A stretch of DNA of 64,000 bases, taken from contig JAACJP010000012.1 of NCBI GenBank assembly GCA_013368375.1, positions 1-64,000 of the forward strand, given 5' to 3'. Below, piece after piece: positions 20,536 to 30,961 of the stretch. The translations under genes were made by a program, and so were the position numbers. Numbering within the stretch: position 1 is the stretch's first letter; each line of letters opens with the position of its first letter. The stretch is from Tricholomella constricta (taxonomy: Eukaryota > Basidiomycota > Agaricomycetes > Agaricales > Lyophyllaceae). Below the pieces are notes generated by a model that saw only the letters and a program-made list of their open reading frames with translations, was not told the origin of the DNA and ran no database searches.

Positions 20536-23500
20536 ATGACTGTGTCCCGCGTCGCTGCGTCGCAATGCGCTGCGGCGCGCCATTTCCCGCGTCTCTTCTT
20601 CGACCGTAAACGTCGGGGCTGGTATCCCCGCTACTCTTACGCAGTTATGCCTGAAATCGAGCTCGATATCCAGCTGCCTCATCAGTGCGACTCCGATAAT
20701 GGCGTCGTACTTATCTAGGTTCACGATGTCAAAGTATACTTGGACATCCACGGCCTCATACCGTAGTGGCACCGACGTCCCGTAGTTAATAACGGACCGG
20801 CTCCCTTTCGTTCCAAGTTGCAATGGCACCACCTCTTTGAGCTGATGCACCTTCATATTCGCAACTCTCGCGAATTCCGGCGACACCGCTTCCGCCGTGC
20901 AGCCCGAATCAAAAAGCGTAAACGCTTTCAGCCCGTTGATTTCCACCAGCGCTGTAAAGCACTGACGCTCCGTTGCTTTGCGTGTCGGTCGCTTAAGTAG
21001 TCGTGTTGACTTCTTAACCACAATAGGATGCAGGCCCGCCCCCGGTCCCATCTCCGTTCGCGCTGCGAAGACCTGGGCACTTTCTCCCTCGTCTTCCGAC
21101 TCGCTGTCACTGACTTCCACTAGCAGTGGGAGTCCATCATCTTCCTCTTCTTCAATTACGGCTCGACCGTAGCACAGTCGTTCGACCGTGCATCCCCCGT
21201 CCTCCGTATCATACTCCTCGTACTGTTCGAGGGCATAATCCTCGCCTTCGGACTCGTACTGTTCCCCGATGAGGGGCGTCTCTTCCTCTTCCGGTTCTTC
21301 CTGAACCGTTCCTAGTGACCTGCCGGGTGGCCTGTCACAGCTATGTCTTTCACAATGGCTGTCCTCAGCCTCTTCTGTGTCCGACGTATCGTCCACAATA
21401 TCTCGCACCGCGTTCAATCGCGCGGTGTGTGCTTTATTTTTGGGGCACTTGCGACTCCGCGCAAAGTGTTCCAGGCTGCCGCATTCAAAGCAAGCTAGCC
21501 GCTTTTCTGCTGGGGACTTGGTATCCCCTCCAGTGTCTTTTCCTGCCGTTACACTCGGCTTCTTCTCCTTGTTATCCATTCTGGGCTCGACCTTCTGCCC
21601 GCCGCCCTGCGTCGCTCTGTACGCTCCCCGACCCCCAGTGTCGGGCTTACCCGTAGTTTTCGGGCTGGGCGGCTCCCACTTTATCTGCGTCTTCTTGATC
21701 GACGATTCATACTCGTCGTATCCTCGCAGTACTCTGTTGGCTTGCTCGACTTTCATGCCGGCCTCGAGTATTTCGCTCATTCGCGACGTTTCCGCCGTGA
21801 ATCCTCTGCTCAGTATCTCCTTTCGCAGATACCGGGGAATTCCTAACAGGAATCTCCTCTTGAACGTATACGGGTCAGGCTGCATCGCCATCCGCTCCGC
21901 ATACCTCTTTAATTGATGGAAGAATTCGCTAATTCCTCCCTCGTTGTTGTACGTCGCGCCTTCAAATCCGACGTATGCATCCTGTAAAGATGCCTCGTGA
22001 ATAAAACGGTCGTACAATCCCGTTATCACGTCCTTGAGGGACCATTCCCAGCGTCGTCGGTTAATGCCATCGACATTATCCGTAAACCACACCGCGGCGG
22101 GTCCTTTGAGGTACATTCCTGTGTACGAGATTCTTTCCCGTTCACGCTCGTCCCCTCCCAACTGGCTGATTTCCATCCAGCGGAGCAATCCATATAACCA
22201 AGCATCGAATACTTCCATACTTGGTGTTCCCCCATAATAGTCGGGCATTGGAACTCTTAGTCCGCCTGGTTTAATACCTTGCGGTAGCGCGATGGGGCTT
22301 TCCAGCTTCTCATCAATAGTTGCGTGGTACCGCCCATGCACCTTCCGCAGGTAGTCGCCTTGGCGTTGCAACCCGCCAGATCCAAACGACCTCACCGGCC
22401 TGGACGCAGCATCCCGCGTCCTCTGTGTCTCTGCTGGCGCAGCGCCCGGTGTTCTACTTGGAAGTCGAACACTGCCGTAGTACTGCGGCTGTGGAGATGT
22501 TAAGCTCTGTGTTGGGTTCTGCGGTGCTCTGACCGTAGCTCCCGCTTGTATACCACGCCCTGACCCAGGTCGTGGTATCCCTCCTTGCACGCTCCTCGTC
22601 GTTGATCGGCGTCCTTGAGCAGACCTCCGATCGTAGTCGTTCCTCTCGTCGACTTCGCTCTCAGATTCCCCTTCTTCCTCGGAATCTGATACCTCTTCGT
22701 CCTCGTCGGGTACGTGATTGTTCACGCTCCCCGTCCCCTGCCTTGGCCTGGTAGTGTCCAGACTGATCTGTGCACTTCCTCTACGCGTCCATTGAACCTG
22801 CTCGTTCCTAGTACCCTCAGGCGTTCCCCAATGTGTGACTATTTCGTCATCGCATGATGGTCCTCGTCGATACGACGTGGGTCCCGCTCCTGATAGCTCC
22901 ATTGTCCGGCTAGCGGACGTGGTTGTTTGCCCCGCCTGGGGTGGGTTCATGGCTCGCTCATATGCCGCATGCCTTGTCCTTGCTTGCGAGCTTGTCTCGT
23001 CTATTTGACGCGGCTTTCGCAAACTCTGATTCACCACTTCCATCGTGTCGGTGGACAATGGCAGTGGTTCCGTTCCTCGCTCTCCTCGACTACTCAGTCG
23101 CGGCGCGTTTACGGCACTATCAGCGAGTCCCGAGGCGCATTCTCGAATGCCGCTCGTTACTCGTTTGACCAATTCTTCCCGGGGTGGTGTCACCCCGGTC
23201 TTTCCCCCTGTTCGTAGTTGGAGAACAATGTTCTCTACTACCAGTTCCCGGTAGTGCCCAATAGCTGTTTCGCTGTCGGACATCCCGACGCATTTCACGA
23301 ATGCATCGTTAACTAATTCTACCAGTGTCTCTCGAGCGGGCATCAGTCCGTCTCGACTGAGCATTCGTACCCCTAGTACGATGCTTTCAATCAGTAGATC
23401 CTTATCGTCTACTGCAGTAGACGGGGGCACTCTGGGGCTTCTCGTCTCCTCTTTCATCGGTTTCTTGTCCGCCCGTCGTTTTCGACGGGTGGCCGTAGAC

Positions 23501-23979
23501 ATTGTCTTCGATGATCGCGAGTCCGGTAAATCCGTCAGCTCGCTTTCGCCGAAAATGGCGGTATGGCGATGTTCGTCATCCCGCATCTTGACTGACTTCC
23601 TCGATATGTTATCGAAGGGATGAGGAAATACTCCTCCTTTCTCATCGCTGTCCTGTCCTCGTAATTCCGAGGTCAGGGCTTTCCTGTCGCTAGACTCGAG
23701 TTTCTCGATAGTCTCCACTATCGGGGTTATCCTGGCCGTGGCCAGTACCGCGCTCTGAGGGCGACCGCTGCTGCGTTCGTCCTCTTGATGATGGTAGTCA
23801 TCATCAAGTGTCGTCGTCGCCACGTCACGCGGCACTTCGTTATTGCCTCCGATTTCGGCAACTCCACTCCCCGAGGGATTATCATCTGGCTCCCGCGGGT
23901 TGTCCGGAGCAACAGAACTCGACCGAATTCGGTCAGAAGACTTCGGTTTCGAAGTCTTCTTTCTATTTTTATTGGACAT
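20530..23979 (-). CDS. Gypsy gag-protease polyprotein
   Basis: The first ATG in the internal region is at 23979 (MSNKNRKKTSKPKS), giving about 1149 aa. A long charged N-terminal region, unusual in length for Gag, precedes the Gag core (VITGLYDRFIHEASLQDAY...FHQLKRYAERM...FLLGIPRYLRKEIL, ~22000-21800). A CCHC knuckle (CFECGSLEHFARSRKC, ~21500-21455) follows, then an acidic stretch. The aspartic protease has a DSG active site (FTLFDSGCTAEAV, ~20910) and IIGVALMRQLDI. It is expected to form the particle and to mature the polyprotein. Hairpins stud the coding DNA, for example 23935-23960 with 11-bp arms and the 18-nt palindrome at 23406-23423. Confidence 0.9.
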   Translation of the reverse strand: MSNKNRKKTSKPKSSDRIRSSSVAPDNPREPDDNPSGSGVAEIGGNNEVPRDVATTTLDDDYHHQEDERSSGRPQSAVLATARITPIVETIEKLESSDRKALTSELRGQDSDEKGGVFPHPFDNISRKSVKMRDDEHRHTAIFGESELTDLPDSRSSKTMSTATRRKRRADKKPMKEETRSPRVPPSTAVDDKDLLIESIVLGVRMLSRDGLMPARETLVELVNDAFVKCVGMSDSETAIGHYRELVVENIVLQLRTGGKTGVTPPREELVKRVTSGIRECASGLADSAVNAPRLSSRGERGTEPLPLSTDTMEVVNQSLRKPRQIDETSSQARTRHAAYERAMNPPQAGQTTTSASRTMELSGAGPTSYRRGPSCDDEIVTHWGTPEGTRNEQVQWTRRGSAQISLDTTRPRQGTGSVNNHVPDEDEEVSDSEEEGESESEVDERNDYDRRSAQGRRSTTRSVQGGIPRPGSGRGIQAGATVRAPQNPTQSLTSPQPQYYGSVRLPSRTPGAAPAETQRTRDAASRPVRSFGSGGLQRQGDYLRKVHGRYHATIDEKLESPIALPQGIKPGGLRVPMPDYYGGTPSMEVFDAWLYGLLRWMEISQLGGDERERERISYTGMYLKGPAAVWFTDNVDGINRRRWEWSLKDVITGLYDRFIHEASLQDAYVGFEGATYNNEGGISEFFHQLKRYAERMAMQPDPYTFKRRFLLGIPRYLRKEILSRGFTAETSRMSEILEAGMKVEQANRVLRGYDEYESSIKKTQIKWEPPSPKTTGKPDTGGRGAYRATQGGGQKVEPRMDNKEKKPSVTAGKDTGGDTKSPAEKRLACFECGSLEHFARSRKCPKNKAHTARLNAVRDIVDDTSDTEEAEDSHCERHSCDRPPGRSLGTVQEEPEEEETPLIGEQYESEGEDYALEQYEEYDTEDGGCTVERLCYGRAVIEEEEDDGLPLLVEVSDSESEDEGESAQVFAARTEMGPGAGLHPIVVKKSTRLLKRPTRKATERQCFTALVEINGLKAFTLFDSGCTAEAVSPEFARVANMKVHQLKEVVPLQLGTKGSRSVINYGTSVPLRYEAVDVQVYFDIVNLDKYDAIIGVALMRQLDIELDFRHNCVRVAGIPAPTFTVEEETREMARRSALRRSDAGHSHE

Positions 23980-24038
23980 GTCACAATAAAATTTGGAATT
24001 GTAGGGGTGTTCCCTTGAAGCAAGGGTGTTTAAAAAAC

Positions 24039-24229
24039 TGTAAGGGTGGGTTGTAGACTTAAGGTTCACACCGGACTAAACACGACCGCGTATTGGATTG
24101 TGTGTAGTAGTGGTGTATATAAGTCTAAAGATTATATAATACAGAGGCGCTGTCTATATAGAGCCAGCGCCTTTAGAAATAAACAAAGACAAACAACGAT
24201 CGCTACCTTATTCGGTAACGCCCGTTACA
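24039..24229 (-). repeat. 5' LTR of the gypsy element
   Basis: This is the direct-repeat partner of 9986-10176. It is followed by agcag, the target duplication. No clear tRNA primer-binding match was seen just inside it (minus strand reads gttttttaaacacccttg). Confidence 0.95.
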
Positions 24230-24234
24230 AGCAG

Positions 24235-25881
24235 CCCTCCTCACAAAAGCAGACCATAGAGGATCTAACTATTGCACGTGCCCGGAATGCGCATCCTGGA
24301 GAAAGATCATGAAATGCGAACACCCACACGGAAAGAGCAAACGCACTAATAAACACACTACCAGAAAAATGGAACCCAAGGACAGCATCTGAGTACCAAG
24401 AAGAAGAACCTGAAACACCAGAAAACGAAGAAAACAACACAGAAGAAAGCGAATGGACAACATTCAAGAACAACATAATCACAGAAGGCTCACTAGCATC
24501 AATCTTCCGTATATTCACGGAAGGAAAACAAGAAAATAGACTCCCAAGAATAATAAAACAGAAAGATGAAGGTATAAACATGATAGCAGCAACAGACGGC
24601 TCATGTTTTAACAACGGATACGATGATGCATTCGCAGGCGCAGGAGTTTTCTACGCCAAAAATGATGAGCAAAACATAAAAACAAGAGTACACACGAAAT
24701 ACAACCCATCGAACCAATCAGCGGAGCTGTTGGCACTCAAAGAAGCGACCGAAAAAGCACCAATACAAGGGTGCCTCTACCTCGAACTAGATTCAAGATA
24801 TGTTATTCGCCACATATCAGAAGACCAGAAAAAGAACGAAGACGAAGGTTACATAAATTCAACAAACAGAGACCTAATAAAACTCACCATAGCACGCCTC
24901 CGCGACCGGGAAACCCTAACAAGAGTAAAATGGGTAAAAGGCCACAGTGGGCATGAAAGGAATGAAGGTGCGGACAGACTTGCTGATGAAGCGACGCGCT
25001 TACCCATACCCGATCAACTAAACGAAGACATAAGTACAACTCTAAAAATTTCAGGCGTTAAACTACAATGCCTGACACAGGCATTAGCCTATAAAGCAAT
25101 CAGACTAGAAAAAAGTAAAGCAAACCCGATGACAAGAACAAGAACAAGAGACCACCTAGAGAAAATAAAAGACTGTGTAGAAGACGCTTTTGATAAACGC
25201 CCAACAACATCCGCAATCTGGAAAAGTTTTAAGAAAAAAGAAATGTCAAGACAACAAAGATACTTCATGTGGATGGCGACACACGACGCATATCTGCTAG
25301 GAAACCAATGGCGAAGAGAAAATTTCTCGGACGAGCAAAAAGAAAGAGCTGTATGTAACCACGACGGAATGGTGGAAACTATGGAACACATACTAACAAA
25401 CTGCGACTGCCCTGGACAATCAGAAATATGGACCGCAGCAGAAAACCTATGGAACATCAAGAAGGAAAACACATGGAGACAACCAACATTAGGAATGATC
25501 CTAGGCTGTATGTTAGCGGAATTCAATGGAGAGGACGGCAAAATCCTGACCGGCTGCTCAAGACTCTTCAAAATAATAATAGCAGAATCTGCATACCTAA
25601 TATGGAAGCTCAGATGCGAAAGAAAAATACAAAATGAAAACAGACCTCACACGAAAGAAGAAATACTCTCAAGATGGAAGAAAACACTAAACGAAAGACT
25701 AGACCTCGACAGAAGTATGACAGACAGGAAACTACAGACCAAGGCGATCAGTAAGAAATTGGTCCTAGAAACATGGAAAGGTATCATCAAAAATGAAGAA
25801 AACCTCCCAAACGACTGGACAGTCGTGCCCGGGGTTTTAGTGGGTATTATCACGGAAAACAGAAGAAACGGAATAGGTTAA
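24235..25881 (+). pseudogene. LINE 3' part: RNase H domain and Cys/His tail
   Basis: Reading across the gypsy target duplication, the LINE frame continues (AALLTKADHRGSNYCTC...) for about 100 nt. It then needs a second frame change near 24331 to enter the frame that stays open to the stop at 25881. The RNase H1 fold is visible as ATDGSCFNN (~24586), AELLALKEA, ELDSRYVI and VKGHSGHERNEGADRLADEA, giving the D, E, D and H/D catalytic pattern. The C-terminus has a C-N-H...H-x4-C-x-C region (VCNHDGMVETMEHILTNCDC), the terminal zinc-binding-like motif seen in many LINEs. The 3' UTR (25882-26067) ends in poly(A). Confidence 0.8.
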
Positions 25882-26247
25882 GAAGTAACGTCGCTAATAA
25901 CCTATGGCCAAAACACGTGAAGGAGTCCCACACTGAGTGCGTAAAAGCATTTCCTCGGTGGTTATATAATTTTCGACACATGGTGAGGCCAACGACCTCA
26001 CCCACAAAGCGGGCGGTTTGGAGACGGCATTGCGCGTCGGCCGAACTGCTAACCCAAACGCTACACCAAAAAAAAAAAAAAAAAAAAAGAAAAGTTTAAC
26101 ACTCGTGACTTGCCGGCATCAGTTGAAACTTTACTAATGAACTTCTACTAAATAATCTTCCAGTCTGTTGAAGGTCAACTTGTCATTGCCTGTCGTGATG
26201 ATAAATCTACCAGTTCCTACGAGTCCAGCGTCGGCGTCACAACTTGT

Positions 26248-27272
26248 CTAAAAGTGGAAGGTCGGGAGGGGCTTAGAAAGTCTCGCGGCGACGATTTTGA
26301 CGCTCTCGGAGTTGCTCTTCTCAACTAGTGATGACCTTTTAGTTGATTGGGAATATCGGCTGCTTCCAGACAGATTTGAGAAGTGTTCTAAATTCGAGAT
26401 GCGGTGAGCGAATTTGGGCTTTGACGGAGTTTTCTCTTTCATGTTTCGACGGCCCAAAGTTTTTTCTTCGTCATCAACAGGAATGAGAGATTTTGAGGAT
26501 GTTATCCGGCGCCTCCAGACCATGAGAGCGAGGCCAGATCCGTATACCACGACTATTGAGGGAGTGAGCGAGGGATTCGATTGTCGCAGTCCAAACATGA
26601 GACTTACAAAGAAAAGGGACTATCCAACTAGCAATCAAAATGTATGCAATAATGAGTTTACAAACAGCTTCTTGAGCAGGATCTTGAGCAAGATCAGCAT
26701 TTTTAAACGGCAAGCCAGATAGCTTTACCTTGCGTCACGCATTTGAAGTTTGGATACCAATATGCAAATGCTCCAGCGATGCCTATTGACGACTCGGTGT
26801 TAGTGACGAGGGCCAACGGTCCACGGACTTGCTTAATTTACCAATGTGCGCCATGAGCAGGAGCATGATTCGAGCCGCATCTAGCCATGGTCTGAAGACG
26901 ACTATTAGGCTGTGAATGCAGATTAGAGCGTAAGAAATGATAGAGATCTGATATACTCACAGGATAAGTAACACAACGGCACTGATCGTATGAGTTACAA
27001 GCATTAACAGAACAAGGGTTCCTGAGGTTCAAGCATAGCTGTCGATCGTGGCAGGACGGCAGGTTTAACAATAAAACGTACGTTCAGAGATGTCCAACAC
27101 TTCCCACTGGGAAAAAAGCACAATACATAACAGGATGGCCCACAGGACGCCTGCAAGAGAAAGACAACCTGGTGTACGACGAATAGTGTCAGAAGGATAG
27201 GTATTGCCCTTATTCCAGACACTCACCCAAAGCGGTAGCGCGAATCTTTACAAATACAGATGGATATTGCAT
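26248..27272 (-). CDS. Predicted four-helix membrane protein (spliced)
   Basis: The likely start is ATG 27272 (MQYPSVFVKIRATALG). A gtgagt...cag intron joins to GVLWAILLCIVLFSQ, a first membrane helix. Later exons give VVFRPWLDAARIMLLLMAHI, then an AFAYWYPNFKCVTQ loop, then KLIIAYILIASWIVPFL, then PSIVVVYGSGLALMVWRRR. A Ser/Lys-rich cytoplasmic tail (LIPVDDEEKTLGRRN...) ends at 26248. Short introns separate the helices and several joins are uncertain. The four-helix layout with a cytoplasmic tail recalls MARVEL-like fungal proteins, but no family signature is clear. The LINE poly(A) tail ends about 160 bp beyond its stop. Confidence 0.45.
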
Positions 27273-27663
27273 GATGCCCAAGCTTCGTGATCGTAAGATA
27301 ATACTAGTCTGAATGGCATGAAGTCTCGGTCACTCGAACTTCCAGAGAACGATGCAACGGAGCTCTCTTGAAGACGCCGTGAGGGATGGGTTGGTCGTGA
27401 AAGGACGTCGCCATTTCCTTCAACGCATTTATAAGTATACATATTTGTTCCAGGTGGACAAAGAGAAGAGTCGGCAAGATGTCAACAATTGATCACCTCC
27501 ATTGTTGTCAATCGCCTGGCGTGATTAAGTTCAAAGTCAGCGACCGAAGACAATGGAGCTGAATCAACCCTCCAGTACTTTTGTGTGAACAGAGGAACAA
27601 CTGGTGAATTGTATGTCTGCAGTATAGAATTCAAGGGGCGATGTGTATCATTGACATAACAAA
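27273..27663. other. Intergenic between the membrane-protein gene and LCP5
   Basis: This 391-bp stretch includes the 5' flank of the minus-strand membrane-protein gene and the 3' end of LCP5. Short open frames here look accidental. No further gene was seen. Confidence 0.5.
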
Positions 27664-28948
27664 CTATTTCCTCCCCTTCAGTTTCTTTTTTACGCTCTTG
27701 GCCTCCAACTCGAATCTACTCCTCTTCTTCGACCGCCCAGCAGGTTCCTCCTCGTCTCTAGGACTCGCTCGCTTCCGGACGCCTTCCTGGCGGCTTCGCT
27801 GAAGGACATCTGCTTTCTTAGCCCTTTGCCTAAGCTCGTCATAGCCATCTCCCATTCCACCGAGTGATCCCCGATGCGAAGCTCTTTCAACACTTTTCAG
27901 GACATCACCGAATTCATCTTCCAGTCCTCCCGCTCTTCTCCGATGCTTAGCACCGCCGCCAGCTAAGCTCCCTCCCAACGCAAGGTCTTCTTCATCTCGA
28001 GCTCTTCTCTTGGCATCGCTCTTCTTCATCATCACCCGCGAAAAGTTTTCTTCCTCAAATTCATTAAGTCGCTTTAAGTACGCTGCACGGCCAGAAGCCA
28101 AGGATGGGGTCGAGCCAAGGCCAGAGGTGGACTCCATATGGGGACGAGAAGGGTCCGATGACAAAGAAGCGAGGGCTGAAGGGAGAGGAGGGCGTTCTTT
28201 CCTGAGTTGCGATTTGGACTTCTTTTCGTTGTATGGGACAGGGGCAACACGGGGAGGGCGGTACACCTCGCCGCCAAACGTAGCATCGTGAGGGCCGTGG
28301 CTTGTACGATGAGATATATGTTCAGATAAAGGTCCACTCGTGGTTCCTGCACCTTCCTCATTGTCCATGAGATTGTTGGGGTTTGGGCGAAAGGCCAGTG
28401 GGTCTGTTGGTTGGCCTATCAAGTCCTTGAAGAGATAGATGAGACAACAGGGAATGCAACACACCATCGATGGGATTCAAGCTCTTGTCTGGCTCCTCGG
28501 CGACTCGGACCAATTTTTCGATCTGATAACGCATTCGAGCCTCCAAAATTCGAACTTTTTCGAGAACTATCCGGCCCTCCACCATAAAGTCAACCAGATC
28601 ACCGACACCGTTCCCACGAGAAGGCCGATCTGGGGCACTGAAATGTTGATCGGGATGCGCACGTCCACTTAGGGAGTGACCAATAATACGGCGGGAGGAG
28701 ACAAGAACAAGGGAGTTCAAGTACGACAGAAGTATGTGGTGCTTGAGGGAGAGCAGTGATATGCCATCCTTCGAGTTTAAAGAATCTGGCCTGAAAAGAT
28801 ATATATATTCGAAAGCTTTTGTCGTGCATTTATGATTATGAACAGACCTTTCTTTGAGAGACTGGATAGTCTCCCGAGCGGAAGATATACTCGCTGTCAT
28901 GTCATCAATTACGCCATCGAATCCAAGCGAATCTATGGGATCTTCCAT
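27664..28948 (-). CDS. LCP5: LCP5 / neuroguidin family, U3 snoRNP-associated (Sas10/C1D domain)
   Basis: The start is ATG 28948 (MEDPIDSLGFDG). A 57-bp intron at 28847-28791 joins to PDSLNSKDGISLLSLKHHIL, the start of the Sas10/Utp3/C1D domain (LLSYLNSLVLVSSRRIIGHSL). The segment RMRYQIEKLVRVAEE follows. A second very short intron (about 37-39 bp, near 28465-28430) leads to DPLAFRPNPNNLMD, a signature of this family. Then come VYRPPRVAPVPYNEKKSKSQ and a Lys/Arg-rich C-terminus (KSVKKKLKGRK) of nuclear/nucleolar type. The family works in small-subunit processing of pre-rRNA. It shares a 372-bp divergent upstream region with the gene at 29321. The splice point of intron 2 is uncertain. Confidence 0.85.
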
Positions 28949-29320
28949 GCCTTGTAGATGCTCGTAAGCTCATGATGAAACATGTTGATAGAGCATGAGG
29001 GAAATCAGTTAACGGTTTTCTAGGCCGCCGCTTCAAAAGCGTAGTGCGTGACATCAGCGGATATCAGAGCCCAGTGCGTTTCATCCCAGGAAAGAGCAAA
29101 AATAAACAGGGATGTCGAGACTCACTAATTTTCGCTTGAGGCCGTGTAGTAGGCGTGAGGAAACAAGGAACATTTTTTTTTTTCGAATGTAAGGTGATCC
29201 CACTTTATATGCACGTGCTGATAACCTAGTTAGGATCGATCAGTCTTGGCAATTTGTATCGCCAATGCCTCACCACCTCACCTTCCATTGCGCTCTCGAG
29301 CCGTCGAGCCCTGTGATCTC
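28949..29320. promoter_or_regulatory. Divergent promoter region, LCP5 and T5orf172 gene
   Basis: 372 bp lie between two divergently read start codons. A poly-T tract occurs at about 29173-29184. No other gene is visible. Confidence 0.5.
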
Positions 29321-30961
29321 ATGTCCTCTACGAAAGGAAAGGCAAAACGGTTTATTCATAAGCTGCTAGACTCCCTTGATGTACGTATCTCGCTCCTTTT
29401 TCAATGCTGTGATAAATCTATTGACTTCGCTTCAGAATAGTAATGAACAACCTGAGAGTCCTCCCAAACCTCCTTCAAAGCCGGCTGAGGGCAACACAAG
29501 TTCCGTAGCAGATTTTCATTCCTCAGATCCTGAACTTGTTCACTCCTTCGATGCGCTTGCATTATCCAGTAATCATCGATACCCCTCCAACCCAAACTTC
29601 GTTGGTGGCTTTCATCCAGGCTACAAATTTACAAATCAATCATACCTTTCAAGTACTCCGAGTCCTCTGCCCTCCGCTTCGCCTCAGAAGCCAGACCTTA
29701 CAGGCTCGCAGTTGACTTCCAACATCCCCCCGCGTCCTCCAGCCATGCCTGTACCTAATCCGACCACTCAGTCTTTGACAATGCAGATGGCCCTAGGCTT
29801 TCGTCCCGAGGGACAGCCCTTTAGTTCCCCGCACCCACACTCACCATTTGTACTATCTGCAACTCCTCATGTTTCTGCCGCGACCACACTTTCCTCTAGC
29901 GGCGAACCACATCGCCCAACTCCGAACAAACCTAAGCGAATCTCCTCATCATCCGCGCCTACGAGTCCCTCAGACCGTCTTTCTTTATCGTCTCGACGAC
30001 AATGCTCGGGTGTCACCAAGGCAGGGAAAAGATGCAGTCGTCAAGTGAAGTCGAGCCCGGCGTTTCTACAAGCAGCGAAGGACGCTGACGACGAGGATTC
30101 TCCGATTGAAGTCTTTTGTTTTCAACACACGAAGGAACTACTTGGCCCCAGTGGTTACTACGCAAGAAAGGATGGAAAATGGGTCAAATTCGAGGGTGAC
30201 CGTCAATCCATAGACGTTCCCTTCAAGGCTGATATGCTGTGACAGATTGGATTCCACCATACCTTCAGTTAGATACTCAGGTTGCGCTGCGCATAGAGAT
30301 GGAAAAGGCGCGTTCACAATCGGATGTTCCTGGTTATATTTATACATTTGAGATACGAGGTATGTTGCTGCGGAAATCTGATAAATCTTCCATGACATTG
30401 TATAAATTTGACAGACCCCGACGCCACGGACACGATCAAACTCAAAGTAGGAAGGGCGGTCAATCTCGTAAAACGAATTGATCAATGGGGAAAACAATGC
30501 GGCTCCAAAGAGCAGGTCCTTCGGGGCTGGTACCCTGGAACGGTTGAGCCAGAAGATAATTCCGGCGCGAGTAGTTTGATGAAAGGGCGAGTGAAAGCGG
30601 GTGGAAAAGGCGCCTGGTGTCATCGAATGGGTGAGCACACCTATCAGCCTTTGCCTTAGACTTGGCTAACTCCTTGTGGATCACCACAGAGAGGCTTATT
30701 CATCTCGAACTTGCGGATTTGGCTGCTACCAGCGTCTATCTTGATCCTGCATGGCCCAAAACTGAAACTCAGGCTAGCAGCTCTCTCACAACCTCGAGCA
30801 GCAACACTTTAAATAGCGAGCCGTGCGGAGACTGTGGGAGCCTACATAAGGAGATATTCGAGTTCAAGAAACTGAAAGGAAGATACAAGGGGAAAGAGTG
30901 GGAGTCAGTTGTACAACCAGTGATCCAGAGGTGGGCTACCTTCGTGGAGCTATGTGTTTGA
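29321..30961 (+). CDS. T5orf172/DUF1766 (GIY-YIG-like) protein, five exons
   Basis: Exons 29321-29380, 29436-30195, 30246-30359, 30415-30630 and 30690-30961 have consistent phases and encode 473 aa. The first ~200 residues are Pro/Ser-rich. A Cys-containing motif (QCSGVTKAGKRCSRQV...VFCFQH) follows, seen in fungal proteins of this type. The T5orf172 domain is recognised by GYIYTFEIRD, KLKVGRAVNLVKRIDQWGKQCGS, the Trp-rich WCHRMERLIHLELADLAA and a terminal EIFEFKKLKGRYKGKEWE. GIY-YIG relatives are nucleases, but activity in this fungal branch is unproven. It is read divergently from LCP5. Confidence 0.8.

Larger units (their letters stand above)
9986..24229 (-). mobile_element. Complete Ty3/gypsy chromovirus with a third ORF
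   Basis: LTRs of 191 bp at both ends start TGTAAGGG and end CCGTTACA (plus strand) and read as identical by eye. A 5-bp duplication, agcag, flanks the element. In minus orientation the order is LTR, gag-protease (23979-20530), UGA, RT-RNase H-integrase-chromodomain (20529-12722, interrupted), ORF3 (12660-10363), polypurine tract and LTR. Without the nested 3.9 kb insertion it is about 10.3 kb. The intact frames and identical LTRs suggest a recent insertion that may be competent apart from the nested element. Confidence 0.95.
6513..26088 (+). mobile_element. Tad-like LINE retrotransposon, split by an LTR element
   Basis: The element has an AP-endonuclease, reverse transcriptase and RNase H order and ends in a 21-A tail at 26068-26088. 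The 14.2 kb gypsy insertion at 9986-24229 interrupts it, and the coding sequence resumes across the target duplication agcag (9981-9985, 24230-24234). Without the insertion it is about 5.3 kb from the first ATG, plus up to 1 kb of leader in the right inverted arm. Two frameshifts (about 9454-9463 and about 24331) make this copy inactive as written. The exact 5' end and the LINE's own target duplication were not found. Confidence 0.85.

Noticed and set aside
26248..27272. Cys-rich secreted protein read in another frame (about 26838-27442)
   Set aside because: The frame with four hydrophobic helices and GT...AG introns is more coherent, and the Cys-rich frame has no start and hits stops at every presumed junction.
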